Shown here piece by piece: positions 47,487 through 55,388 of a DNA stretch of 64,000 nucleotides (its first letter is position 1; each line of letters starts with the position of its first letter). The position numbers and the translations under genes were made by a program. The notes beneath the pieces were generated by a model. That model saw only the letters and a list, made by a program, of their open reading frames with translations, was not told the origin of the DNA and ran no database searches. The DNA is taken from NCBI RefSeq assembly GCF_026339955.1, contig NZ_JAPEPW010000001.1:5637001-5701000 (forward strand), given 5' to 3'. The stretch is from Streptomyces sp. NBC_01549. Its GTDB lineage: Bacteria; Actinomycetota; Actinomycetes; Streptomycetales; Streptomycetaceae.

Positions 47487-49013
47487 CTACTTGACCGCCC
47501 GCAGCGCGTTGACGATCCCGGCTCCGTAGAAGCCGTTCACGTGCTTGCCGCCCACGCAGGTGGCGTCCACGACGCCGTCGCCGTCACCGTCGTACGGGGC
47601 GGTCGGGCAACCCGGGTTGTCCGCCTCGGCCTTGAGGAGCGCCTGGAGCTGGGCCGGCGAGGCCCAGGGGTACTTGGACTTCAGCAGCGCGGCCACGCCC
47701 GCGACATGCGGCGTCGCCATCGACGTGCCCTGCAGGAAGCCGTACTGGTTGTTCGGCATCGTCGACAGAATGCGGCCGTTCTTCGACGGCGTGTCCGGGC
47801 TCTGGTACTTGTCGCCGCCCGGCGCGGCGACGTCGATGACGCCCTTGCCGTAACTGGAGAAGTACGACTTGGCGCCGGTGACGCCGGTCGAGGCGACCGT
47901 GACGACGCCGGGCAGCTGGGTCGGTACGTCGAAGCACTTGTGCGGGTCGACCGTACGGGGCACGGCGGTCGAGTCGTCGGGGCTGGAGGCGTCCTCAAGG
48001 GCGTTCGAGTCGAGGTCGTCGTTGGAGTTGCCCGCCGCGGCGACGTTGAGGGTGCCCTTCTTCTGGGCGTACAGCTGGGCCCGGTTGACGGCGTCGACGA
48101 TCGCCCTCTGGTCGGGGTCGTCGAGGCAGTTGTAGAGCCACGGGTCCACGTAGTAGCTGTTGTTGGTGATCTCCACGCCGTGGTCGGCGGCGAAGACGAA
48201 GGCGCAGACGACACTCTCCGGGTAGAAGAGCTGGCTCGCGTCCGGCTCGGCCACGGTGATGCCCGAGACCTTCACGCCGGGCGCGACGCCCGCGACGCCG
48301 ATGCCGTTGCGGGCCGCGGCGATCTCCCCCGCGACATGGGTGCCGTGGTAATGGTCGGCGTCCACGGGGCGCCACGAGCCGTACGTGGTGTCCGGCTTGC
48401 CGCCCACACAGTTCGCGGACTGGGAGGGGGAGAAGTTCGGGGCGATGTCCGGGTGGGTGTCGTCGACGCCGACGTCGATCACGGCGACCGTCACGCTCTT
48501 GCTGCCCGGGTTGATCTTCGCGGCCTTGTCGGCGTCGATCGCGCGCAGGTCCCACTGGTCGGCTTCCAGGGGCTCCTCGCCCGCGGCGGCGGTCCTGGAG
48601 ACCTTGGCGGCCTCGGCGGCGGACAGCATCTGCGCCGCGCCCTCGTCCGTCGTCCCCGCGGCCGTCAGCGGCGCGGTCCGGGTCGCGCCCGCCGACTGCA
48701 CCCCGCGCACGGCGCGGATCCGCTTGCCGAAGTCGGGGTTGGCCGAATGGACGACGATCACACCGATCTTCTCGTAGGCGATGACGACGGTGCCGCCCGC
48801 CGCGGTGATCGCCTTCTCCACCGACGCGATCGTGCGATGGTCCGTCCTGGTGTTCACCACGTACGCGAGGTTGGGGCCGTCCGCGCTCGGCGTGGCGGAC
48901 GCGGTCAGCGGGGCCGCCGACGCGGCGCCCGGCAGGAAGCCGAGCGAGGCGGTGAGCGACAGGACGACCGGCACCGCGAGGGCGAGGCGACGTCTGGAAC
49001 GCAGATGAGCCAT
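47487..49013 (-). CDS. Secreted S8 family serine protease 2
   Basis: 508 residues, paralogue of the downstream gene over its whole length. Signal peptide MAHLRSRRRLALAVPVVLSL through GAASAAP, I9-type propeptide (LAYVVNTRTDHRTIASVEKA), catalytic Asp in VAVIDVGVDDTHPDIAP, His in HYHGTHVAGEIAA, Ser in GTSMATPHVAGVAAL. Ends with YDGDGDGVVDATCVGG, a calcium-binding-type loop. The 70-base gap to the next gene has no hairpin that I see, so a bicistronic transcript is possible. RBS region is purine-rich. Confidence 0.94.
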   Translation of the reverse strand: MAHLRSRRRLALAVPVVLSLTASLGFLPGAASAAPLTASATPSADGPNLAYVVNTRTDHRTIASVEKAITAAGGTVVIAYEKIGVIVVHSANPDFGKRIRAVRGVQSAGATRTAPLTAAGTTDEGAAQMLSAAEAAKVSRTAAAGEEPLEADQWDLRAIDADKAAKINPGSKSVTVAVIDVGVDDTHPDIAPNFSPSQSANCVGGKPDTTYGSWRPVDADHYHGTHVAGEIAAARNGIGVAGVAPGVKVSGITVAEPDASQLFYPESVVCAFVFAADHGVEITNNSYYVDPWLYNCLDDPDQRAIVDAVNRAQLYAQKKGTLNVAAAGNSNDDLDSNALEDASSPDDSTAVPRTVDPHKCFDVPTQLPGVVTVASTGVTGAKSYFSSYGKGVIDVAAPGGDKYQSPDTPSKNGRILSTMPNNQYGFLQGTSMATPHVAGVAALLKSKYPWASPAQLQALLKAEADNPGCPTAPYDGDGDGVVDATCVGGKHVNGFYGAGIVNALRAVK

Positions 49014-49167
49014 GGGATCTCCACATCATCCGGAAACGAAAGCCGCCCGAACACAGGTGGTGCTCGGGCAGGTGCGTGAGGGTGCTGAGGCTGGTGCGGG
49101 TGGCGCTTCGGCAGGTGCATGACGAGTGCTGCAGGCCGAAGCTATCTCCCGTCCCAACTGGCCAGCA

Positions 49168-49199
49168 ATGACTTCCGGAGATGACTTCCGAAAGAAGTC
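49168..49199. promoter_or_regulatory. Direct and inverted repeat in the protease/symporter intergenic region
   Basis: ATGACTTCCG occurs at 49168-49177 and 49181-49190; the second copy also forms an inverted repeat with GAAGTC at 49194-49199. It lies in the 415-base divergent gap (49014-49428), which otherwise holds only the Crp-like site and no supported ORF. Confidence 0.4.
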
Positions 49200-49311
49200 G
49201 GGGGAGTTGAACCGGTCCACGCGTGGCGCCGTGACCTTGAGCAGGGAGCCCGAGGACGATCGAGCCCCCCGTTGGATCACGCAAGGAAGCAATACCGTCG
49301 CTCCCGGTCAC

Positions 49312-49325
49312 GTGATCCAGGTCAC
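49312..49325. promoter_or_regulatory. Candidate Crp site upstream of the acetate-type symporter
   Basis: GTGATCCAGGTCAC matches GTG-N6-GNCAC, the pattern I recall for streptomycete Crp binding, and is a GTGA/TCAC palindrome. It is 104 bases before the DUF485 start. Confidence 0.5.
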
Positions 49326-49428
49326 TGTGAGGTCGCACCACATGTCCGCACCCCAGCCGTCCCCGTCCGCGAGCCCCGACTCGCCCCCGTCCATCGTCGT
49401 AACCGCACCCGCAACGCGAGGAGACTTC

Positions 49429-49785
49429 GTGGCTACCGACGCACCGCCCCCTTCGAAGGCCGATCCCCGGCTGCCCTCGACCGAGCAGTTCGTCGAGGTG
49501 CAGGAGAGCGCCGAGTTCGCCGAACTGCGGCGCGCGCACCGCTCCTTCGCCTTCCCGCTGACCGTCGCCTTCATCGCCTGGTACCTGCTGTACGTCCTGC
49601 TCTCGAACTACGCGGGCGACTTCATGGGCACCCAGGTGGTCGGCAACATCAACGTCGCCCTGGTCCTCGGGCTCGCCCAGTTCCTCACCACGTTCCTCAT
49701 CGCCTGGTGGTACTCGCGGTACGCCGCCGCGAAGCTCGACCCCAAGGGCGAAGCGATCAAGTCCCGGCTGGAGGGCGACGCATGA
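49429..49785 (+). CDS. DUF485 domain membrane protein, symporter partner
   Basis: 118 residues from GTG 49429, chosen because GAGGAG lies 6 bases upstream; an ATG at 49341 would add a Pro/Ser-rich tail. DUF485 core: ELRRAHRSFAFPLTVAFIAW, then two membrane segments and LAQFLTTFLIAWWYSRYAAA. DUF485 proteins (YjcH-like) are encoded just before acetate permeases. The stop overlaps the symporter ATG (ATGA), so the two are coupled. Confidence 0.93.
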   Translation: MATDAPPPSKADPRLPSTEQFVEVQESAEFAELRRAHRSFAFPLTVAFIAWYLLYVLLSNYAGDFMGTQVVGNINVALVLGLAQFLTTFLIAWWYSRYAAAKLDPKGEAIKSRLEGDA

Positions 49786-51407
49786 GCCCCGTACAGACGA
49801 CCGTGCTCGCCGCCGGTGAGGCCAGTCAGCACCGGCCGCTGATCATCACCCTCTTCGCGGTGTTCGTCGCCGCGACCCTCGTCATCACCGTCTGGGCGGG
49901 CCGCCAGACCAAGGACGCCGCCGACTTCTACGCGGGCGGACGACAGTTCACCGCCTTCCAGAACGGCCTGGCCGTCTCAGGCGACTACATGTCCGCGGCC
50001 TCGTTCCTCGGCATCGCGGGCGCGATCGCCCTCTTCGGGTACGACGGTTTCCTCTACTCCATCGGCTTCCTGGTCGCCTGGCTGGTGGCCCTCCTCCTGG
50101 TCGCCGAGCCACTGCGCAACTCCGGCCGCTACACCATGGGCGACGTACTGGCGTACCGCATGCGCCAGCGCCCGGTCCGTACCGCCGCGGGCACCTCCAC
50201 CATCGTCGTGTCGATCTTCTACCTGCTGGCGCAGATGGCCGGCGCGGGCGTCCTCGTCTCGCTGCTCCTCGGCATCACCAGCGACGGCGGCAAGATCGGC
50301 ATCGTCGCCCTCGTCGGCGTCCTGATGATCGTGTACGTCACCATCGGCGGCATGAAGGGCACCACCTGGGTCCAGATGGTCAAGGCCGTCCTGCTGATCA
50401 TCGGCGCCCTGCTGCTCACCTTCCTGGTGCTGCTGAAGTTCAACTTCAACATCTCCGACCTGCTCGGCAAGGCGGCCGACAACAGCGGCAAGGGCGCGCC
50501 CTTCCTGGAACCCGGCCTCAAGTACGGCGCCACGTCCACCACCAAGCTGGACTTCATCTCCCTGGGCATGGCACTGGTCCTGGGCACCGCGGGCCTGCCG
50601 CACATCCTGATCCGCTTCTACACGGTGCCCACGGCGAAGACCGCACGGAAGTCGGTGAACTGGGCGATCGGCCTCATCGGCGCCTTCTACCTGATGACCC
50701 TCGCCCTCGGCTTCGGCGCCGCCGCGCTGATCAAACCCGACGAGATCATCGCCTCCAACAAGGCGGGCAACACCGCCGCGCCCCTCCTGGCACTGCACCT
50801 GGGAGGCGTCGACTCCAACTGGGGCGCCATCCTGCTCGCCTCCATCTCCGCCGTCGCCTTCGCCACCATCCTCGCGGTCGTCGCCGGCCTGACCCTGGCC
50901 TCGTCCTCCTCCTTCGCGCACGACATCTACGCGAACGTCATCAAGAGGGGGCAGGCCACGGAGAAGCAGGAGATGACCGCCGCCCGCTACGCGACGGTGG
51001 GCATCGGTGCCGTCTCCATCCTGCTGGGCGCCCTCGCCCGCGACCTGAACGTCGCCGGTCTGGTCGCGCTCGCCTTCGCGGTCGCCGCCTCCGCCAACCT
51101 GCCGACGATCCTCTACAGCCTCTTCTGGAAGCGGTTCACCACCCAGGGCGCGCTGTGGTCGATCTACGGCGGTCTGATCACGGCGGTCGGCCTGGTGCTG
51201 TTCTCGCCGGTGGTCTCGGGCAAGCCCACCTCGATGTTCCCCGACGTCGACTTCCACTGGTTCCCGCTGGAGAACCCCGGCCTCATCTCGATCCCGGTCG
51301 GCTTCCTGCTGGGCTGGCTCGGCACGCTCCTGTCCAAGGAGGAGCCGGACGCCGGCAAGTACGCCGAGTTGGAGGTGCGGTCCCTGACGGGCACCGGAGC
51401 ACACTGA
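49782..51407 (+). CDS. actP: Solute:sodium symporter, acetate/monocarboxylate permease type
   Basis: 541 residues, SSS family with about 13 membrane segments. Family blocks: FYAGGRQFTAFQNGLAVSGD, MSAASFLGIAGAIALFGYDG, YTMGDVLAYRM, QMAGAGVLVSLLLGI, LPHILIRFYTVPTAKTARKS, ILAVVAGLTLASSSSFAHDI. Closest to ActP/MctC-type acetate permeases; the DUF485 partner supports that. Other short monocarboxylates (pyruvate, propionate) are possible substrates. A strong terminator follows. Confidence 0.9.
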   Translation: MSPVQTTVLAAGEASQHRPLIITLFAVFVAATLVITVWAGRQTKDAADFYAGGRQFTAFQNGLAVSGDYMSAASFLGIAGAIALFGYDGFLYSIGFLVAWLVALLLVAEPLRNSGRYTMGDVLAYRMRQRPVRTAAGTSTIVVSIFYLLAQMAGAGVLVSLLLGITSDGGKIGIVALVGVLMIVYVTIGGMKGTTWVQMVKAVLLIIGALLLTFLVLLKFNFNISDLLGKAADNSGKGAPFLEPGLKYGATSTTKLDFISLGMALVLGTAGLPHILIRFYTVPTAKTARKSVNWAIGLIGAFYLMTLALGFGAAALIKPDEIIASNKAGNTAAPLLALHLGGVDSNWGAILLASISAVAFATILAVVAGLTLASSSSFAHDIYANVIKRGQATEKQEMTAARYATVGIGAVSILLGALARDLNVAGLVALAFAVAASANLPTILYSLFWKRFTTQGALWSIYGGLITAVGLVLFSPVVSGKPTSMFPDVDFHWFPLENPGLISIPVGFLLGWLGTLLSKEEPDAGKYAELEVRSLTGTGAH

Positions 51408-51420
51408 TCCCCCGCGCCGA

Positions 51421-51452
51421 CGGCCGCGTCGTAGATCTCTACGACGCGGCCG
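51421..51452. terminator. Strong hairpin terminator after the symporter
   Basis: A perfect 15-bp inverted repeat (51421-51435 with 51438-51452) and a 2-base loop, 13 bases past the symporter stop. Confidence 0.88.
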
Positions 51453-51551
51453 CGCCGCGTCTCGTGGGATCCGGCCGGGGCTGATGTCAGTCGTGTCACG
51501 TAGGCTCGTCGTGTCGAGTGGAAGTGATCCGCAACGAGGGAGGGGGCCCAC

Positions 51552-52541
51552 GTGCTCATCGACACCTATGGCCGAGTAGCCACCGACCTGCGCGTCTCAC
51601 TGACGGACAGGTGCAATCTCCGGTGCACGTACTGCATGCCCGAAGAGGGCCTGCAGTGGCTGGCCAAGCCCGACCGGCTCACGGACGACGAGATCGTCCG
51701 TCTCATCGAGATAGCGGTCACCCGCCTCGGCATCACCGAGGTCCGCTTCACCGGCGGCGAGCCTCTGCTGCGCCCCGGCCTGGTGGGCATCGTGGAGCGG
51801 GTCGCCGCGATCGAGCCCCGCCCCCAGATGTCCCTGACGACCAACGGCATCGGCCTCAAGCGCACCGCCACCGCCCTGAAGACCGCCGGCCTCGACCGGG
51901 TGAACGTCTCGCTGGACACCCTGCGCCCCGACGTCTTCAAGAGGCTCACCCGCCGCGACCGCCACCAGGACGTCATCGCGGGCCTCGAAGCCGCCCGCGA
52001 CGCCGGCCTGACCCCCGTCAAGGTCAACTGCGTCCTGATGCCGGGCCTCAATGACGACGAGGCCCCCGACCTCCTGGCCTGGGCGGTGGAGCACGACTAC
52101 GAGCTGCGCTTCATCGAGCAGATGCCCCTCGACGCCCAGCACGGCTGGAAGCGCGAGGGCATGGTCACCGCGGGCGACATTCTCGCCTCGCTGCGCACGC
52201 GCTTCGTGCTCACCGAGGAGGGCACCGAGGACCGGGGTTCCGCCCCTGCTGAGCGCTGGCTCGTGGACGGCGGCCCGCACCGCGTCGGTGTGATCGCCTC
52301 GGTCACCCGCCCCTTCTGCGCGGCCTGCGACCGTACGCGCCTCACGGCCGACGGCCAGATACGCAACTGCCTGTTCGCCACCGAGGAGACCGACCTGCGC
52401 ACCGCCCTCCGCTCGGACGCCCCCGACGAGGAGATCGCCCGTGTCTGGCGCCTCGCGATGTGGGGCAAGAAGGCGGGGTCGGGCCTGGACGACCCGTCGT
52501 TCCTCCAGCCGGCCAGGCCGATGTCCGCGATCGGCGGCTGA
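51552..52541 (+). CDS. moaA: GTP 3',8-cyclase (molybdopterin synthesis)
   Basis: Radical-SAM enzyme that starts molybdenum cofactor synthesis from GTP. 329 residues from GTG 51552 with a strong purine-rich RBS. N-terminal cluster motif DRCNLRCTYCMPEEG (CxxxCxxC), FTGGEPLLRPGL, LTTNGIGL; C-terminal second cluster in RPFCAACDRTRLTADGQIRNC. Ends in the usual Gly-Gly tail (AIGG) of bacterial MoaA. The partner moa genes are not in this window. Confidence 0.97.
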   Translation: MLIDTYGRVATDLRVSLTDRCNLRCTYCMPEEGLQWLAKPDRLTDDEIVRLIEIAVTRLGITEVRFTGGEPLLRPGLVGIVERVAAIEPRPQMSLTTNGIGLKRTATALKTAGLDRVNVSLDTLRPDVFKRLTRRDRHQDVIAGLEAARDAGLTPVKVNCVLMPGLNDDEAPDLLAWAVEHDYELRFIEQMPLDAQHGWKREGMVTAGDILASLRTRFVLTEEGTEDRGSAPAERWLVDGGPHRVGVIASVTRPFCAACDRTRLTADGQIRNCLFATEETDLRTALRSDAPDEEIARVWRLAMWGKKAGSGLDDPSFLQPARPMSAIGG

Positions 52542-52543
52542 GA

Positions 52544-52620
52544 GCGCCCCTTCAGGGGCGCGGGGCTGTGACACATGCGGCTTCGCCGCGTGGGCGCGAC
52601 CAGCCACAGACGACCCGCAC
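52544..52620. repeat. Streptomycete dispersed repeat after moaA
   Basis: Begins just after the moaA stop. A 7-bp stem (GCGCCCC, TTCA loop, GGGGCGC, 52544-52561) is followed by a smaller stem (GCGGC-TTC-GCCGC, 52577-52589) and GTGGGCGCGACCAGCCACA. I recognise the order of elements as an abundant intergenic repeat of Streptomyces. It can also act as the moaA terminator. Confidence 0.75.
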
Positions 52621-52632
52621 TTCCAGAACCGC

Positions 52633-52875
52633 TCAGCCCTCCGGCTCCTCCCAGTCCTCCAGCCGCACCACGTCCTTCAAGAACCCGCGCACGCCCAGGA
52701 ACTTGGACAGGTGCTCGCGGTGCTCCTCGCACGCGAGCCACGTCTTGCGCCGCTCGGGCGTGTGCAGCTTCGGGTTGTTCCAGGCGAGCACCCACACGGC
52801 ATCGGTGCGGCAGCCCTTGGCGGAGCATTGAGGAGTGCCGGGGGGCGGGGACATGTCGGGGAGCGGGAAAGTCAC
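52633..52875 (-). CDS. Small conserved hypothetical protein with Cys/His motif
   Basis: 80 residues. CSAKGC near residue 17 and WLACEEHREHLSKFLG near residue 47 give a CxxxxC and C-x2-H-x2-H set that could bind zinc. The C terminus is acidic (RLEDWEEPEG). Starts are ATG 52875 or ATG 52854. I recall similar short proteins across actinobacteria with no assigned function. Convergent with moaA, separated by the dispersed repeat. Confidence 0.78.
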   Translation of the reverse strand: MTFPLPDMSPPPGTPQCSAKGCRTDAVWVLAWNNPKLHTPERRKTWLACEEHREHLSKFLGVRGFLKDVVRLEDWEEPEG

Positions 52876-53086
52876 GCCTCAACCCTAGACGGCCCCGAAA
52901 AGGCGACGCCGAGCAGCCACGGGGGGAGCTGCCCGGCGTCGGTCTGTCGCTCCGACGGGGGATGCGGAGCGCGTACGAAGTATGTCACGGGTGACCGTCC
53001 GCCCGGCACCGGAACAACATGATTGATCTGAGCTTTTCTTGAGCTTGGTGCGCGATTGGATTCCGTTTCCGGCGGATCCTCCGTGG

Positions 53087-53494
53087 TCAGGTGAGGGTCG
53101 AGTCGGGCTCGGCCCGCTCGTGCGGCTCGCCTCCCGAACGCGTCCCGGGGTTGGTCACGACGTCCTCCGGGACGGATTCCGCGGAGGCGCTCGGGCGTGG
53201 CGGCGCGATCATCGCAGGGCCGGGCACGGTGACGAATGTCGACGGCAGCGACGGCGCGTTCTCCCGTCCGGCGTTGGCGATCACGACGGCGACGTAAGGG
53301 AGGACTATCCCGAGCACCAGTGCGACGATTGCGACGTGCCGCTCCACGTTCCAGAGGGTCGCGCCGAGGATCACGGAGACCGTGCGGACAGACATCGAGA
53401 TGACATAGCGGCGCTGTCTGCCGCGCACGTCCTCGTCGAGCCCCTGCCTGGCCCCGGTGATCCGGAAGACCTGGCCGTTGCTCTGCTTCCGCAT
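53087..53494 (-). CDS. DUF3099 domain membrane protein
   Basis: 135 residues from ATG 53494. The DUF3099 block QVFRITGARQGLDEDVRGRQRRYVISMSVRTV precedes two membrane segments (about 34-52 and 58-76); a Pro/Glu-rich cytoplasmic or external tail follows. The protein family is restricted to actinobacteria; function unknown. A GTG one codon upstream is an equally possible start. Confidence 0.86.
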   Translation of the reverse strand: MRKQSNGQVFRITGARQGLDEDVRGRQRRYVISMSVRTVSVILGATLWNVERHVAIVALVLGIVLPYVAVVIANAGRENAPSLPSTFVTVPGPAMIAPPRPSASAESVPEDVVTNPGTRSGGEPHERAEPDSTLT

Positions 53495-53741
53495 CACGTT
53501 CCACCACCTGCCCTGTGTCGGACGCTCCCTGGCCCGTACCCCGTCCGAACCCGGTCTGGGAAACAGGCCCGAACACCTCTCACGTTACGCCGCGGCTCCG
53601 CCGCCTTCGAGACCGGGGCGGGTCCGGCTTGGGGGGGACATGATGCGCCGTACCGCGTATGGCCGCGCCCGACATGCGCCGTATGGCGCACACGTCGAGA
53701 CTGGGCGAAATGCTCACGTAGAGCCGTACTAGGAGGCAGAG

Positions 53742-54017
53742 ATGGGCTGGTTGTGGGCGATCATCGTGGGCTTCGTGCTGGGCCTGCTGGCCAAGGCGAT
53801 CCTTCCGGGCAAGCAGCACAGCCCACTCTGGCTGACCACCATCTTCGGCATCCTCGGAGCCATCGTCGGCAACGCGATCGCCCGGGCTCTCGGCGTCGCC
53901 GAGACGCGGGGCATCGACTGGAGCCGCCACGCCTTCCAGCTCGTGGCCGCGATCATCATCGTGTTCCTCGGCGACATGGCGTACATGGCGCTGCGGGGCA
54001 ACAAGCAGAAAGCCTGA
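53742..54017 (+). CDS. GlsB/YeaQ/YmgE family stress-associated membrane protein
   Basis: 91 residues with RBS AGGAGG at 53731. Three hydrophobic segments: MGWLWAIIVGFVLGLLAKAI, TIFGILGAIVGNAIARALG and FQLVAAIIIVFLGDMAYMAL, with the LPGKQH turn typical of the family. Often called transglycosylase-associated protein and induced by stress. The GC-rich 5' region contains two ATGCGCCGTA-like blocks (53643-53690) that may be regulatory. A hairpin terminator follows. Confidence 0.9.
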   Translation: MGWLWAIIVGFVLGLLAKAILPGKQHSPLWLTTIFGILGAIVGNAIARALGVAETRGIDWSRHAFQLVAAIIIVFLGDMAYMALRGNKQKA

Positions 54018-54033
54018 TGCGCGGGTACGACGA

Positions 54034-54067
54034 AAGGGGCGGCCTCCCGAACGGGAGACCGCCCCTT
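54034..54067. terminator. Terminator between the GlsB gene and tyrS
   Basis: AAGGGGCGG (54034-54042) pairs with CCGCCCCTT (54059-54067), and CTCCC with GGGAG inside; one mismatched pair and a short loop. Located between two convergent genes, so probably bidirectional. Confidence 0.88.
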
Positions 54068-54075
54068 CCTTGTAT

Positions 54076-55344
54076 CTAGGCCCCTGTGACCTCCACCGCC
54101 GCCAGGTTCTTCTTGCCCCGGCGCAGCACCAGCCAGCGCCCGTGCAGCAGATCCTCCTTGGCGGGGACCGCGTCCTCGGCGGTGACCTTGACGTTGTTCA
54201 CGTAGGCACCGCCCTCCTTGACCGTGCGACGCGCGGCCGACTTGCTGGCCACCAAGCCGACCTCCGCGAAGAGGTCGACCACCGGGCCGAGCTCGGCGAC
54301 CTGGATGTGCGGCACCTCGGAGAGCGCCGCGGCCAGCGTCCGCTCGTCGAGCCCGGTCAGTTCGCCCTGGCCGAAGAGGGCCTTGGACGCGGCGATCACC
54401 GCGGCCGTCTGGTCGGCGCCGTGCACCAGCGTCGTCAGTTCCTCGGCGAGCGCGCGCTGGGCGGCGCGGGCCTGGGGGCGCTCTTCGGTCTGCTTCTCCA
54501 GCTCTTCGAGTTCCTCGCGGGACCTGAAGGACAGGATGCGCATGTACGTCGAGATGTCCCGGTCGTCCACGTTCAGCCAGAACTGGTAGAACGCGTACGG
54601 CGTCGTCATCTCCGGGTCGAGCCATACGGCGCCGCCCTCGGTCTTGCCGAACTTGGTGCCGTCCGCCTTGACCATCAGCGGCGTGGCCAGCGCGTGCACG
54701 CTGGCGTGCGGCTCCAGGCGATGGATCAGATCGAGACCCGCGGTGAGGTTGCCCCACTGGTCGCTGCCGCCCTGCTGCAATGTGCAGCCGTAGCGTCGGT
54801 ACAGCTCCAGGAAGTCCATGCCCTGCAGCAGCTGGTAACTGAACTCCGTGTAGCTGATGCCTTCCTCGGACTCCAGGCGCCGGGCCACCGAGTCCTTCGT
54901 CAGCATCTTGTTGACGCGGAAGTGCTTGCCGATGTCCCGCAGGAACTCGATGGCCGACAGGCCGGCCGTCCAGTCGAGGTTGTTCACCATGACCGCGGCG
55001 TTCTCGCCCTCGAAGGACAGGAACGGCTCGATCTGCGAGCGCAGGCGCGTCACCCAGTTCGCGACCGTCTCCGGGTCGTTCAGCGTGCGCTCGGCGGTCG
55101 GGCGCGGGTCGCCGATCTGGCCCGTCGCGCCGCCGACCAGGGCCAGCGGGCGCAGGCCCGCGTGCTGGAGGCGACGCATGGTGAGGACCTGCACCAGGTG
55201 CCCCACGTGCAGGCTGGCCGCGGTCGGGTCGAAGCCGCAATAGAACGTGACGGGACCGTCCGCGAGCGCCTTGCGCAAAGCATCTTCGTCAGTGGACAGG
55301 GCGAACAGCCCCCGCCACTTCAGCTCGTCGACGATGTCCGTCAC
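54076..55344 (-). CDS. tyrS: Tyrosyl-tRNA synthetase
   Basis: Class I aminoacyl-tRNA synthetase, 422 residues from GTG 55344 (VTDIVDELKWRGLFALSTDE) with AAGGAG upstream; the frame stays open into the next gene but this is rejected. HIGH-type motif HVGHLV at about residue 46, KFGKT as the KMSKS-type loop, GSDQWGNLTAGLDLIHRL for tyrosine and a C-terminal S4-like domain (SKSAARRTVKEGGAYVNNVK). Standard housekeeping enzyme. Confidence 0.97.
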   Translation of the reverse strand: MTDIVDELKWRGLFALSTDEDALRKALADGPVTFYCGFDPTAASLHVGHLVQVLTMRRLQHAGLRPLALVGGATGQIGDPRPTAERTLNDPETVANWVTRLRSQIEPFLSFEGENAAVMVNNLDWTAGLSAIEFLRDIGKHFRVNKMLTKDSVARRLESEEGISYTEFSYQLLQGMDFLELYRRYGCTLQQGGSDQWGNLTAGLDLIHRLEPHASVHALATPLMVKADGTKFGKTEGGAVWLDPEMTTPYAFYQFWLNVDDRDISTYMRILSFRSREELEELEKQTEERPQARAAQRALAEELTTLVHGADQTAAVIAASKALFGQGELTGLDERTLAAALSEVPHIQVAELGPVVDLFAEVGLVASKSAARRTVKEGGAYVNNVKVTAEDAVPAKEDLLHGRWLVLRRGKKNLAAVEVTGA

Positions 55345-55388
55345 GGTTCTCGTATCTCCTTGGGTGGTCTCGTGAATCAGGTACGAGG

